DNA from: Colletotrichum lupini
Taxonomy: Eukaryota > Ascomycota > Sordariomycetes > Glomerellales > Glomerellaceae
Direction: 5' to 3'
NCBI RefSeq assembly: GCF_023278565.1
Contig: NC_064678.1
Span: 5,332,001 to 5,396,000, forward strand
DNA length: 64,000 nucleotides
Shown here: piece after piece, positions 33,601-46,655 of the stretch
How positions within the stretch are numbered: position 1 is the stretch's first letter
Layout of the letters: each line of letters opens with the position of its first letter
The notes under the pieces: model-generated
What the model saw: only the letters and a program-made list of their open reading frames with translations
Told to the model about the DNA's origin: nothing
Database searches by the model: none
Program-made: the position numbers and the translations under genes

Positions 33601-36600
33601 TTATATTATTAGTAAGCTTTATAAACGTATACCCCTATTATCGTTCGACTATCTCGAAGTACTTACCGCTAAAGATTCTATTCTTCGTATTATCGAATAT
33701 AATACCTAGTCGATCTATATCTTTTAGATATAAGAGAAATGGGGTATTAACGGGCAAAATATAAAAAGTTATCGTTCCGAAGTACGTCTTTATTTTTATT
33801 ATACTTAGGGCGACGATTTCCTTACCTAGGCCGAAACTAATCCTCGTAATACCCGCTATCGACGTATTAAGTATTATTAATATAATCTTTTATAGCGCCT
33901 AAAATTGCCCTTTTCTTCTAGTTAACTATTACGATACCCTAGTATTTAGGATAATTTTATAAAAATTATCTAGGCCGTACCTTTCGCTCGCATAGAATAC
34001 TTATACGAGCTTAGTATTTAAGGGATCTAGGTAATATAAAAAGGACCCCTCTAGCTACCCCTAGATTTACTTAGTACTATGTTCCTTTTTTTTAAATATT
34101 AAGAGAGATAGCGTTTTCTTTTTAATCATTAAGAGAATGGGCTTTAGCCCTATTAAATTCGCCCTTTTAGCCGCTTTTATATCCGTTATCTAAGGGACCT
34201 TCCCTTACTATCTATAAATAAAAGCCTACTTATTAAGAGCTTTTATTACCCTTTATTTATTTAGCCTCGTATATCCTCTAGAGGCTAACGGGGCAAAAAA
34301 AGAGTAGTTAATATCGTTAATTTTATTATAATCTAATTCGTTAGTATAGGGGGTAAGATCTTCTTTATTTTTTAAATCTCCTATAGGGGGTATATGCTTT
34401 AGGCCGCTACTTTAGCTACTATTACTAAGTTCTATACCCCCAGATCTGCCCTTATATATAATAAGGAATTAGTTAAACCGACGAGGGCTAGTTTTACTAT
34501 CTACTACCCTCGACTTTTTATATTATTCGTACGATTTAGTACGCTCTTCTTTAGAATAGTTACTTAACTAATATCTATTCTTTTTATAAATATAGTATTA
34601 CTTTTTTTATTACCCTATTTATAAATTAAATCTCTACCTATTCGACGAATCTAGGCCTCTTTATTAGTAATTATCGTATTTAGCCTCTTTTCTTTTCTTA
34701 TTATACGTTCGATCGACTTAATATTACTAATAAGGGCCGTCGTATGCCTAGAGGTAGGTTTAGTACGGTATTTTCGTTTTAATATTAAAGCTAAATCTTA
34801 GCCTCGAGTAAAGCGTCTCGTAGTCTTCGAGTACTTAGTATAAAGTAATCTTTATTTTTAGTATACGCTAAACTACGGTATAGAAATATCCGACTTTCCG
34901 CTCGTTTATCCTCTTATTTAGCTAGGTTTTTACTAGCTTATCGATTCGATTAATAAGCTCTTTAAGGATCTTTACTCACAATTTGCCCTCTATTATCCTA
35001 GCTATAAATACGAAAAAAATCGCTCGTAGCTTAGATAGGAGCTCTAGGTTCTTATTATAGGTCTCGAAGCGGCTTTGGATTACGTTAATTATATTAAAAA
35101 AGTCGTTTTAATCGAGATTACGCACTACTTCGTAGTAGTAATTAGAGGCTTTGCTTATAAGTACGATATTAATTACTAAATAGTACTAGTATTCCCTAAT
35201 TCCAACTTTTTCGTAATAATCGTAAAATATCGTTAGGGTTTTTTATAAGACCTTATACTTCCCCCCAGAATATAATTTCTCTTTTAAAAAGATCTTTTTA
35301 AGGTCTGTGAATTGCTTCGTATTTACTATTAGATTTTTAGTATCTATATACGAACCCTACGTCGCTACGTACTATTAGTAACTTTAGGTCGTTTACCTCT
35401 TTTTTTATTAGCTAATCGGCGCCGAATTTCGTATTAGTAGCGGTAACGAGTTATAGATCGAAATAGGCAGAATTATTAATTATTATACTTTTAGTACTAT
35501 ATTTTACCCCGGTATATCCTTTTGTAATAATAGATTTCTATTAGTAATTATAAAGAGGAAATCTGGGTCGTTTACCCTTTTTTTAAATTTATTAAAGCGA
35601 TTATACGCTCTATTAACCTTTGCCTAGTTTTATAGTACGAATTCCTTTTTTATAATTATCGCTACTAGTATTTTATATAGCTCTTGCGATTATAATTACG
35701 CTAGTAATACCCCTCGCCCGTAAAGGAATTTATTAACTACTTTTATAATTCCTAGGCTTGCGCTTACGAACTATTTATCTAACTAGTAGCTAAGGTTATT
35801 TACGATTTTATAAAATAGGGGTTGCCCCTATAGCCCCTTTTTTTCGTAGACCTTAGTTAAATAGATTAATGCCGCGTTAATTTGCTCACCGTTAGGCTAA
35901 TTTATAATTCTATATATCTACGTCCCTTAATAGTCCGGGTTAATATTTACCTACTTATAAGGGATTAGGATTTTATCTAGGATTAGGTTTCGTCCTCTTT
36001 TTTTTTACCTTAACTTACTAAGGGTCGTGCTCTAGTTTATGCCTATATTAGCGGTTATTAGCGTATTTAATTTTAATAGGGATATATTTAATCCGTGCGC
36101 AGGTCGTAGCAAATCCGTACTTTTACTACTTAACGAATTTATTAGGGTCTAAGAGATTCCCACTTCTTTTTACTATCTCGCTACTACTCTTATTTTTATT
36201 ATTTTTAGTAATTACTACTACCTTTTTAAATCGCTAGCTATCGTACTTACTAAGATCCTCTTTTTTATTTAGTAAAAAAGGGTAAGTTTTAGTAGTTCTT
36301 TTTAATAATAGTAGCGGTAAACGTTTATATTATTATAAAAAGATATAGTAATTAATCTCGGGATCTTTACTAATTATTAATTTCCGCTATCTCGTATATT
36401 TCTAACCTCTTAAGCCTCGTACTCTTTATAATTTCTAAATAACTTCTTTAGTTAATTTCCGAGATCTATAATACTCTTAGCTCGATACCGTTAGGACCTC
36501 TAAATCCCCTCCTCCCTTATTAGACCGTCCCCTATATTATATTCCTAAATAATACCTAGGGGGTAGTTAAGGGAGCTACGAGGAGGTCGTTTAGATCGTA

Positions 36601-37097
36601 GGCTTAAGGTCGTACTTATAAGATCCTCGTAATAATAGACTTTCCTATATACTATAGATCTCTTAGCTTAATAACTCCTATAAGGTTACCTTTATTACTA
36701 AGTAAGAATATCTACGTTTAGAGATCCCCTTTTTTAATTACGCAGTACTCTTTTATACTATACTTTTACTAATTTAACTAGTTAATTTCTAATTACGGGC
36801 CGGCTATAGAAAAATTGTTTAGTAAAAAAGCTACTTAGGGCGACGGTAAAAGGCTAGTTACTTAAGTAGTTCTATTAATTAACGTAGTTTAACGTAATAA
36901 ACGTCGACCTCTCGTAAGTAATAAAGGGCTATAATTACTTAATTCTATATAGTATTCGAAAATCGCCTCCTTTTTCGTCTACTTCTATAAGGTTAATTAA
37001 TACGAATCTCCTATCCCGTATAATATTAAGAAGTCGTCTTTTTTACGTAATAAAATACTTTACCGATCTATAATAGTAGAGTTTAATTACTAATTAG

Positions 37098-37299
37098 TAT
37101 TAGTATCCCTATTATAAAGTAGTTAGTTCGAACCGTAGTTAATAAAAAGATTAATTAAACTATATAAATATTTGCGTAGGTATAAAAAGGAGGTTCTAAC
37201 CGTAGGTTGGGCTGGCTACGATAATCGTAAATAGGGCCCCTAATTGGCCCCTGCGCAGTCGGCTGTATGCTGCGGTCGAATTGGACTTCCAATCCGACA
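37098..37299 (-). repeat. LTR of Copia A (5' LTR in element orientation)
   Basis: 202 bp. Its outer 80 bp retain ancestral bases (GCGCAGTCGGCTGTATGC, ending CCGACA) while the inner part is heavily transition-mutated. Confidence 0.88.
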
Positions 37300-38292
37300 C
37301 TTACCTTGCTCGTACAAACGTGAGAACATTAACAGTTGGGATCTATGTTGTTGTGTAGGTTGAAGTAATTGTAGACCATCATATAGGAGCCGTGGAAAGG
37401 GGCCGATTAAACGAGTCTTCAACGAGACTCAATACTCGCACTTACAAATTCGAGCTCCACGCCTGATTTTCTACTTCCGTTCAATGCAAGGACACCCAAA
37501 GCCTTGAGCTCAAGGGTGTCAGTAGGGAATTGACTCCTCAACGCGGGAACCACGCAGAGCAAAGCCTCTGTATGTGTTCCCAGACCGGTGTCTACGAACA
37601 TATCCACCACTTTCGTGACCAAAGAACTTCCCATCCTCAAGTTCCGATAGACATGGTCTATAGTTGATTTGGCATTGTTGAATTCGCTTGGGCAAGGGCT
37701 TCTCATCAATGCATCCTTGAGCCCGAGAAGCAGACAGGTGAGAAGCTTTTGAGCGCAGATATCGACGAGTGAGCTTTTTGTACGAATGAATTTGATTTTA
37801 GCTGACATGGCATCGACTTGGCGATCCTGGGCGTTTGCATTTATGAAATGTTCTACGAAAGTGGACTAACCCCGAGGTCGAAAAACTTGTCCAGGTTTGA
37901 AAGCACAGCTTGTTTGACCACTCATGTCGTTCGACCTCTCCTTCTCCATAGTGGTCCAGGTTGGAGATTTCTTATTGTCTTAGGAACTCAGCCACAGATT
38001 CAAGAGGCCAAGTTTCTCTTGCTCTTCAAACTGAAAGATCGCAGTACTCGATTCCCATCGAGCATTGATGGGGTACCAGAGGCTTTCCTCGAACTCGCTG
38101 TGCTCGTAAAAGGAGATTATTCTGGCATTCTCAACTAGTTCAGTCGCAGATTGTTCTCTAAGTCTGGATTGATCGTTGAGGACAATTGCCTATAAAGTGA
38201 GGCCCAAGATCGCCTCAAGATACACCGCAGCCTGCAGGTCGACCCGGAAACCCTGGCAAAATCGTTTATGAAGCATTCGTGTCCAATAAAAA
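37300..38292 (-). pseudogene. ankyrin-type gene, 5' part, upstream of Copia A
   Basis: Minus-strand remnant in several frames. The segment at 38292-38083 carries VDLQAAVYLEAILGL, then a stop, then SATELVENARIISFYEHSEF. The longest clean piece, about 37862-37419, includes VEHFINANAQDRQVDAMSAK and LVTKVVDMFVDTGL. The last piece, PFPRLLYDGLQLLQP to SRLYEQGK, runs into the element. Frame changes are needed near 37870 and 37412. Its last codons continue in frame into the fragment beginning at 30454 once the 5-bp target site is counted once. N-terminal domain identity is uncertain; ENARIISFYE recalls segments of large fungal ankyrin/NLR-like proteins, which is only an impression. Confidence 0.55.
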
Positions 38293-38910
38293 GTGATCCC
38301 CGGGATCCCGATGCAGTTGCTCAGCGAAGCAACCCGCAGGCTTTCCCAGCTGCATCAACTCTGAGAAGTAGAGCGGACGCTTTGCGTGGTTGTGCCCGCT
38401 TTGACGACATCCAGGCATTTAGGAGGAAAATGAGCACCCTGTGAATGAATGTTCTCGTAAAAGATCAGGCATCATCTGCTGCTCACAATTGATGGCGTCG
38501 TTCCTGCGACAAACATTCTCAATGCGAACGCTACCACGTTTTGACAATCCGTCATTAAACACCCGGATAGAGTCTTGTCCGATATCAGCTCTTCTATTTG
38601 AGACTCCTTTTTTGATAGGCTTCCAAATCATCTGACGACTTCACAACTCCAAGGCAGCTGGCTCTTTAAGAAAAAGACCGAAACCCTGTTGGACCTGCTT
38701 ATGTCCCTTTGTTCTTTTAATACCATTCCGTAAAATTACGAAAGGACGTGGGATAATTGGCCTAGCACGTTGTGATTTGGTGGCGTTTGTCGCCTGTTCC
38801 TCGACTTTTAGATAGTAAGATAAGATTGAACCTGATCTCGCCTGAAAACGATTGTAGCTTGAGGATAAAGATTGACGTCTGTGAAAGCTGCCCTGTTAAC
38901 GTTTAATATA
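38293..38910. other. ordinary-composition spacer between retroelements
   Basis: Not RIP-mutated. A minus-strand frame at 38419-38631 is open and may be further decayed upstream sequence of the ankyrin-type gene, but no motif supports it. Confidence 0.35.
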
Positions 38911-38915
38911 TTTAC
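38911..38915. repeat. target-site duplication, left of Gypsy B
   Basis: TTTAC, matched exactly at 46259-46263. Confidence 0.8.
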
Positions 38916-39124
38916 TATCAGGCCTCGCCGGTCAGGCCTCGTTAGTTAAGGGATAGCTTAGGGGGTATAAAGAGGGGGACTAAGTAATAAAAAAGTAGCT
39001 TAGGTATATATAGAGCGCTAGTAATATACCTCGAGAGAAGGGTAGATTTTAATAATTTATCTTTTAAACCCTAATAATAATTAGCCTCTATAAGCTTCTT
39101 TTTTATATTATATATTTATTAATA
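38916..39124 (+). repeat. 5' LTR of Gypsy B
   Basis: 209 bp, the same length as the 3' LTR. The first 40 bp here are less mutated (CAGGCCTCGCCGGTCAGGCC) than in the other LTR, where the same positions read as transitions. Confidence 0.88.
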
Positions 39125-40435
39125 ATTTAAAATTTTTATTTATAAAGGGGACTAGGCTAGAAGCTTAAAATATTAATAAAAACGAGACGTAGTAAGAGAG
39201 TATAATTAGTATTATAATAATAATAAAAAAAAGCTCTTTTTTATTAAACCCCCTAAAGTTACCTTTTTTTTAATAAATAATATAAAAATAAAGTATAATA
39301 AAATAAATAACGTAGCGATAATATAAAAAGACCGTATTATTAAAGATATTAACGAATTTTAAATAAAATAATAAACCTTTTACTCTTATTTATTAATACT
39401 TAAACTAAATAATAAGTAATAAGCTAATAGAACTATAAGAATAAGAACGATAATTAAAAAAGAATCCTTATTATAATATATAAAAAGTGCCTATATAAAA
39501 GGTAAGTAGATTTAGAATGCTTATAAAGCTTTTTAAATAGCCCGGCCCTTATACTAAGGGCTATAATCTTAGTTATAATAGCTTTAAATATTAGTTTTAA
39601 TATAAATAAGAATATAAATCCCCGGACTAAGGATAGTTTAATAAATAAAGCTATATTTAAAGTACTACTTAAGTAATAATAAAATAACGATTTCGTATTA
39701 CCTAAGCCCCTATTTATTAACTCTTTTTTAATTTAAATAAGTACTATAAGCGGAACGTTTATATTTAAATTATTATTCTTCCCTAACTTATTATATATTA
39801 ATAAATCGGTATAGGACTTATAGAGCTTCTTTTTTAATTATTATTATTACTTTAACCTATAAGCTTAATAAATAAAAATAAATTACGATAAAATAGTATA
39901 TATAGTTAGTTACTTAAGTAGTAATATAAAAACTTCCTAAATATATTATATTTTTAATTACTAAAGGACCCCCGGGTTTATAATAAATTAAGTTATATAA
40001 AAAGAACTAGAGACTGTTTTATAAAATAACCTATTTAATCTCGCTAACTAAAAAATAGTAACGAATATATAATTAAATAGTATTTTATAAAGCTAAAAAA
40101 AAAAAGTTAACGAGTTCGTTAGCTATATTAATAAGTTCGAAATAGAACTAAATTATATTTTAATAAAGAAATAGAGAATTTGTATATTAATAAGTAAGTT
40201 ACGGCCCGAATTATACTTTATAATAATATTATAAATAGAACTTTCACGGATTTACTTATAACTAGTATTACTAATAAGATATATTAAATAATCCTCGTTA
40301 TTAATAAGGAGTTTACGAACGTCCCCTAGGTAATATTTTAACTTAAACTTAAACGAGTTAATAAAAAAATACTAAGGTATTAATAAATTAAATACGTAAG
40401 GAATACGCTATAATTTACTTAATAAGGATACTACG

Positions 40436-40477
40436 TATTATAATTATAAAAAGACTAGTTATATTATAAGGGATTAC
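40436..40477 (+). other. gag zinc knuckle with all ligands changed to Tyr
   Basis: Reads Y-YN-Y-KKTS-Y-IIRD-Y, exactly the spacing of a CX2CX4HX4C knuckle. Every Cys (TGC/TGT) and the His (CAT) is now a Tyr codon (TAT or TAC), as expected from G-to-A and C-to-T changes. Confidence 0.7.
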
Positions 40478-43400
40478 TTATAACTACGGGAGTAGTATTA
40501 ATAATACTATAATTATAATAAAACTAAATACTTTATTAATAACTACCTAAGCGTTATATATTATAAATATAATAAAAAGGGGTATAAGGCCGTTAGTTAT
40601 TAATTAGACCTTATTTTAGTTAAGTAGTGCGGACTAATAACGAGCTTAAATACTATTTTAATAAAAAGAATAGTTAGTAATTAATAAGGGCGGTACTTAA
40701 ACGTCCCGACCCGTATATACCTAAACTATATATAAAAAAAGCTAAGCGCCCTTATTAATTTAAAAATAAAAGGGAACGTAGTTAGTATCGGGCTATTTAA
40801 TAGTTTTAATATTAATTTATAAATTTATTTATTACCGTAGCTAGTAAACGTTAAAAATAAATAAATAAAAACGCTAAAAAGCTACTACTTATAGCTTCGA
40901 ATTATTAATAATAATTACGTAACGGAGATATAGCTATATTACTTCGTAATAACTAATATTATAATACTTACGCTTATCCTCGGTTTTCCTTAGCTAAAGG
41001 ATATTGACTTACTAATTAGTTAGAAATAAAAAAAGTAACAATATCTAATTTATAAATAATATATTTACTTAAATACCCTAAAAAAGGGGCTACTAAACGA
41101 CTTAGTTTTAGTAATACTTATATATATTATAATTAACTTAGTTATAAATAGTAACGTAATATTAGCGAGCATAGCTAAGGATTAAAAACTACGTTATTAA
41201 GACTTTAATAACTTATTTTTAAAAAAAAAAAAGGCTATTTTATTACTAAATAAAGTACTATATAACTACTATATTAAACTAAATAACGTAGTACTTATTC
41301 CCTAGGGACCTATTTATTTATTATTAAACTATAAGCTCGAGATCTTACGTAACTATTTAATACAAATAGAAGCTAAGGGCTAGATATACCCCTTTATAAG
41401 CCCGGCTAAAGTACTTATTCTTTTTATACTTAAAAAAAGAAGAGAGCTACGACTTTATATTAATTATAGAGCGATTAATAAGATTATATAAAAAAATAAA
41501 ACGCCGCTATTACTAATTAGAGAGATACTAAATAAACTATTTAATACCTCTATTTTTACGAAGCTAGACCTTAAAAATACGTATTACTGTATACGTATAA
41601 CCGAGGGTAATAAATAAAGAATAGCTTTTTATATTAAATACGGGTAGTTCGAGTACTTAGTTATACTTTTTAAGCTAATTAACGTACTTATAACTTTCCA
41701 AGCGTATATTAATAACGTTTTAAGTAGCTTAGTTAATACTATCTATATTATATACTTAAATAATATTTTAATATATAGTAATAACTATATAGTATATAAG
41801 GAGTACGTATAGAGTATATTATAAAGACTATAATAATAGAACTTATATTTAAATAATAATAAATACGAGTTTTATATATTACGTATAGGATTCTTAGGGT
41901 ATATCGTATTTAATAAAAACGTAAAAATAAAACCTATATATACCAAAACTATAGTAAATTAGCTATTTTTAAAGAGTATTAAAAATATATAAACGTTCTT
42001 TAGATTTATAGGGTCTTATTATAAATTTATTAATAATTATATTAAAATAATAGTACTTTTAATAAACTTACTAAAGAAGGTAAAACCGGGATAGTTAGAG
42101 CTATTAATACTTATTATAGAGTTATTTAAAAGGTTATTAATAGTATTTATTAATATACTAATATTATAGTATTTTAACCCTACCCTATTTATATAGTTAT
42201 AAATAGACGCTTTAGCTCGAGTTATTAGCTTAATAATTACGTAATTATTTAAGGATAATTAGTACTTAATTATTTATAAATTAAGGAAATTAATAAATCT
42301 AGAGAGCTATTATAGTATAAGAAATACGGAGTTATTAGCTATTATAAACGTATTAAAAAACTAATAATATTACTTTGTTTATAACCGAGATTAAGTCGTA
42401 GTATTTATAAATTATTTTAACTTATAGTTCTTAAATATAAAAAAGAGGCTAAACGGGAAATAGCTATACTAACTAAATAAACTCGTAGCGTTTAATATTA
42501 AAATTAAGTTTAAACTAAGTATAAAGAACTTAATAAATAAACTATTATGAAAACCTAATTAAAATAAAAGTAATAATAATAATAGAGTAAAAGAGCTATT
42601 ATTAAAAATAAGAAAAGACTTTTATAATATTAAAAACTTATAAAAATCCTTTAAAATTATAATAATAAAGTATATAAGAACGAGCCGTAAGAGTGGCTTT
42701 TAAATAAAAATAATAATAAGTATTTTAAAAACGGAATTAATAATAATATAGAGAAGTAAGTAAAAGAGGTTAAGAGCTCTAGTTTAAAAAAGTCTAAGGA
42801 GTATTTCGAGAGGTATAACGGGACTACGAGCTTAGGGTATTAGAGTTATAATATAATACTTAAAGAGCTATTTAAACTTATTATTAAAACTATAAATTAT
42901 AAACTACTCGTTTTATAAAACTTTAATATAATAAGAGTATTTAAAATAGTATTTAATAAAGAGGAGTTATTAATAATAAGTTAATTACGGGCTACTTAAT
43001 AAAAAGACGCTTTTATAAAGGATAAGTAGTAAATTAAAAAAAACTAACGGCCTTATTTAATTAAAAAGAAATAATAATAAAACTAAGTATATAACTCAAA
43101 AGGGCTATTATATTATAATAGCTATACTTATATATTACTATATAGGAGGCTAAAAAAGAAGGTTATTAAAATATATTATAATACGCTTATAGCGGGATAT
43201 TATAATATAAAATAAATAATAATATTACTAAAACGCTACTATTATTAAAATAAAATAAGTAGGGATATAAAAAGTTATATTAATATTTATATAGTATATT
43301 AGCGAACGAAGCTTTATTATTATAAATTATATAACTTATTACGCCCTTTACTTACCCCGGTTAGGCTATAATAAGAGATATTATTAAACTTTATTATAAG

Positions 43401-44229
43401 CTTATTTATATTAACTACGCTAATCGGGAGGCGCCCCTACGACGTAGTACTTATTATAATAAACTAATTTATAAAATATAGCGTTTATATTATTATAAGG
43501 ACGATTTTTATAACCTAGGGATTTATAAACCTCTTATTTATAAAGATTTTTATTAAGTTTAGAATACTTAAAGGGATCGTTTTTAATAAGAGGTTATTAT
43601 TTCTAAATAAGTTTTAAATTTATTTTTATTACTTCTTAGTAATAAAAAGGCGTTTTAGTACTACGTTTTACTTATAAATAAATAGTTAAATAGAATAGTA
43701 GAACTAATACTTAAAATAGTATTTTTATTATTTTTATACTTAGGACTAATTAAATTAAGTATAGCGTTTTTATTTAGCTAAGTTTATATATAATAACGCT
43801 TAGTACTTAGTAATCTATAAAGCGCTTATTAAGGCCTTACTCGGGTTTTTATTTACGTACTTTATATCGATCTTAATAAGGACTCGAGATAGTATATAGA
43901 ATATTTTAGCTAAGGAGTATACGGCCTAATTACGAGCTAATTAAAAAGCTTTACGACTTTTTATATAAAAAGTATATAAGATATATAAATAATAAGCTAA
44001 TAAAGCTAAGATAAATATATTATATAAAATAAATAATTAAGTATTATTATTAAAAAAATATTAAGAAGTAGCATCTTAATTAGAAATTAGTTAATAAGTA
44101 TTTAGGCTTATTTAAAATTAAATTAATAGTTAGAATAGCGGGGGTTATTTATTAACTAAACATATTGACATAATATAAAATATATAATATATTTTATATA
44201 TCCTTACTTAAGCCGTATTAATATTATAA

Positions 44230-44415
44230 AGAAGCCCCTCGGAAGCCCTTACTTATTAAGGATATAAACGGGGAGCTATTTTATAAAATAGAAAATATTA
44301 TATAATATAAAAAGCTAAAAAAGAGGTAATAATACTTAATTTAGTAAAAAGGATATAATAATAACGAAGATATATAGGAACTAGCTAAGTATATTAAAAA
44401 CGTAACGTTAATTAG
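44230..44415 (+). other. RIP-damaged chromodomain of Gypsy B
   Basis: Residues recall a chromodomain: GELFYKIENII, then YLI-stop-stop-KGYNNNEDI-stop-E. The stops sit where Gln (CAG) and Trp (TGG) are expected in the LVQWKGY and TWE positions. Chromodomains target insertion of chromoviruses to heterochromatin (family knowledge). Confidence 0.6.
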
Positions 44416-46049
44416 TATATATAAAAAACGAGTTTTAATTAAATAGTACGCCCTAGCTCTTAATAAGCTTAATAACATAGCGAATTAGTTATTAAAAAAA
44501 AAAAAGGGGGTTATATAGCTATAATTAAGTAGTATAAATACGCTAATTATAAACCGTTTTTTTAATTTTTATAATACGTAAGAAGACTACTTTTATTTAT
44601 AAAAAGACTACCCTTATACGTAAAAGGGCCGCCCTAGCTATTTTTTTTAAAGTTATTATAAAAGAAATAATCTTTTTATTATTAATAAATTTATAAATAA
44701 TTAGTTACGAATACGGAGAGTAGGTAGGGCGACTATATATTAGCTAAAATATTATTTAAGTAGCGTATTTTATTATAAATAATATAAAATAGTACGATTA
44801 TTATATTATTATAAAACGAAGACGTAGCGTAAGAGGAGCTTATAGTTATTTTATTATTATTATTATTAATAATAGGGGTTAAGTAGGCTTTTTTATTAAT
44901 ACGCTTAAGTGCCCTTTACGTATTATTAATAATAATTTAGTAAATTTATTAAAGCTATAAAATAATATTAGCGACCTAAGTAATAATAATAATAGAGCGA
45001 TAATAGAGTAATAAACTTTTAAATCGTAAACGTCGTTATTTAAAATAAGTATAGTACTCTAAAGGGTTCGTATTATAAATTCCGCGGACTTAGGGACCTA
45101 AGATATTATTAATATAATATTTGAAAAAAGTAATAAAATAGTAATAGCGCTAAACGCTTATTATATTTTTATAAGAATAGTTCTATATAGTATATTTTAT
45201 ATAATATATATTAGATTTTAAAAAAGTATTAAATAAAGGAGCGAACTAGGGGCTATAAATTACTAATTTAATTAATTATAATACTTAGTTTTTAAATTAA
45301 GCGCTTTATATATAATATAAACGGGGTAGGGGAGCGGGCGTACTTAGCCGACTCCGATCTTCTTAGCGTTTTTTTTTATTTTAATAAGAGTTTATAATAA
45401 TTAGTATAAGTAGCGTATAAATAGTAATATACGTACGAGGTTAAAAAAAGTAAAGGGGATATTAGGCTTTTTAAATAGATTATTACTATTATTATTACTA
45501 AGCGTACCCATAGCGTTAATAACCGTTTTATTATTAATAATAACGACGCTACGATTAGGAGCTATATTTATATTAAAACGAGTTAGTAATAACTACGGAA
45601 CGACTTTAAAAAAGATTTATATAAGCGCGGGAAGTATATAAGAATAGGGATTTAAGAAATATTCGTTAATTATAATATTTACGTAACGAGAGAGTAGCAT
45701 AAATATTAATAAAAATAAGAGATTATATATAAAAGGGATAATTATAAATAAAAAAAAGAAAAAGAATTCGGAATTATAGTAGCTTAGAAAGGGGTTAGTA
45801 TTAATAAATAAAAATAGGGTAACGACTACTTAAGTACTAGCGGTTATAAGGACAGCCTATAAGTAAAAGTAACTTAAGTATTAAATTATAGGGCTATTAT
45901 TTAAAATAAGGGGTCTATACTCGGGCTAATAAGCGCTATTTATACCCGCCCTTATATTATATATTTAAAAACTTCTTAAATAAGGGATTAATATAATATA
46001 TATAAACTATAAATAAGCTTTAGAACGAAGCTTAGGGGAGGGAGTACTT

Positions 46050-46258
46050 TATTAAACCTTATTAATTAAGCCTTATTAATTAAAAAATAGCTTAGGGAGT
46101 ATAAAAAGGGGGACTAAGTAATAAAGGAGTAGCTTAAGTATATATAGAGCGCTAATAATATACCTTAAAAAAAGGGTAGATTTTAGTAATTTATTTTTTA
46201 GACCCCAATAGTAGTTAGCCTCTATAAGCTTCTTCCCTGTGTTATATACTTATTAACA
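46050..46258 (+). repeat. 3' LTR of Gypsy B
   Basis: 209 bp ending CTTATTAACA. The last 30 bp keep ancestral-looking bases (CCCTGTGTTATATAC) whereas the left part is heavily mutated. Confidence 0.88.
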
Positions 46259-46263
46259 TTTAC
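46259..46263. repeat. target-site duplication, right of Gypsy B
   Basis: TTTAC, identical to 38911-38915. Confidence 0.8.
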
Positions 46264-46572
46264 TGCTAATGTTAAATATATCAAGCCCGCCACCCATGGG
46301 CAAGTCTTGAACATGATCACGTATCTTGAAGAAAGCTTCACTCTAGGTTACGGCAATCGGTATCGTAAGGTAAGGATAACCGGATTGTAAAATTGGATAC
46401 TCGATGCTGCGACTTCGTCCGTCCATTAAGGTCTTCCGTGCTATTTACGCCTGTAGCGTTGGCATCGCTATGAAGGATTTCTGCTACAAAGCGAGGATTT
46501 AAGTGGAAGACAATTTAGCAGATAGTGGCTTGATTCCTCTAGGTGCGCGACCCATTAGGGGTCGTGTCTTAA

Positions 46573-46655
46573 TACTGTACGAGACGGGCAGTCGTCTCGC
46601 GGTAGGCAGTATCGTACGGCAGTAGTGGGCAGCGCCGCATGCGGCGCTACGACAG
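46573..46655 (+). repeat. two-hairpin dispersed repeat, copy 2
   Basis: Homologous to 21155-21246. The first stem is CGAGACG-GGCAGT-CGTCTCG (seven Watson-Crick pairs, about 46580-46599). The second is AGCGCCG-CATG-CGGCGCT (about 46631-46648). Between them lies the shared linker GTATCGTACGGCAGTA. Compared with copy 1, one pair in each stem changes on both sides and stays paired. Confidence 0.6.

Larger units (their letters stand above)
30455..37299 (-). mobile_element. Ty1/Copia-type LTR retrotransposon A, RIP-inactivated
   Basis: A 6845-bp element bounded by two 202-bp direct repeats and a 5-bp target duplication. Composition is extremely TA-rich, with almost no CpA/TpG and stops in every frame: the RIP signature. 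The coding direction is minus. At 32147-32341 an open fragment reads GVYRFILHDPKKH then IFKLRIVRKIKEKG, which matches the conserved segment just before the reverse transcriptase of fungal Copia Pol. Reverse transcriptase/RNase H should therefore lie towards 30.7 kb, integrase around 33-35 kb and gag towards 37 kb. No functional ORF remains. The element is inserted in an ankyrin-repeat gene. Confidence 0.88.
38916..46258 (+). mobile_element. Gypsy-type chromovirus B, RIP-inactivated
   Basis: A 7343-bp element with 209-bp LTRs and a perfect 5-bp target duplication TTTAC. On the plus strand the order is gag with a decayed zinc knuckle (40436-40477), reverse transcriptase (about 41340-41870, with SIFTKLDLKNTYY and the catalytic YLDD box now YLNN), integrase zinc-binding region (about 43168-43220, TLIAGYYN from an AGHxG motif) and a chromodomain (about 44270-44400, with KGY and NNED). 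This order with a C-terminal chromodomain defines the chromovirus clade. A purine tract AGGGGAGGGAG lies just before the 3' LTR. Stops in all frames and extreme TA richness show RIP. About 1.6 kb separates the chromodomain from the 3' LTR. Confidence 0.9.

Noticed and set aside
38305..38400. Possible short CRISPR-like or tandem array in the spacer between elements
   Set aside because: No regularly spaced repeats are present; only isolated palindromic hexamers.
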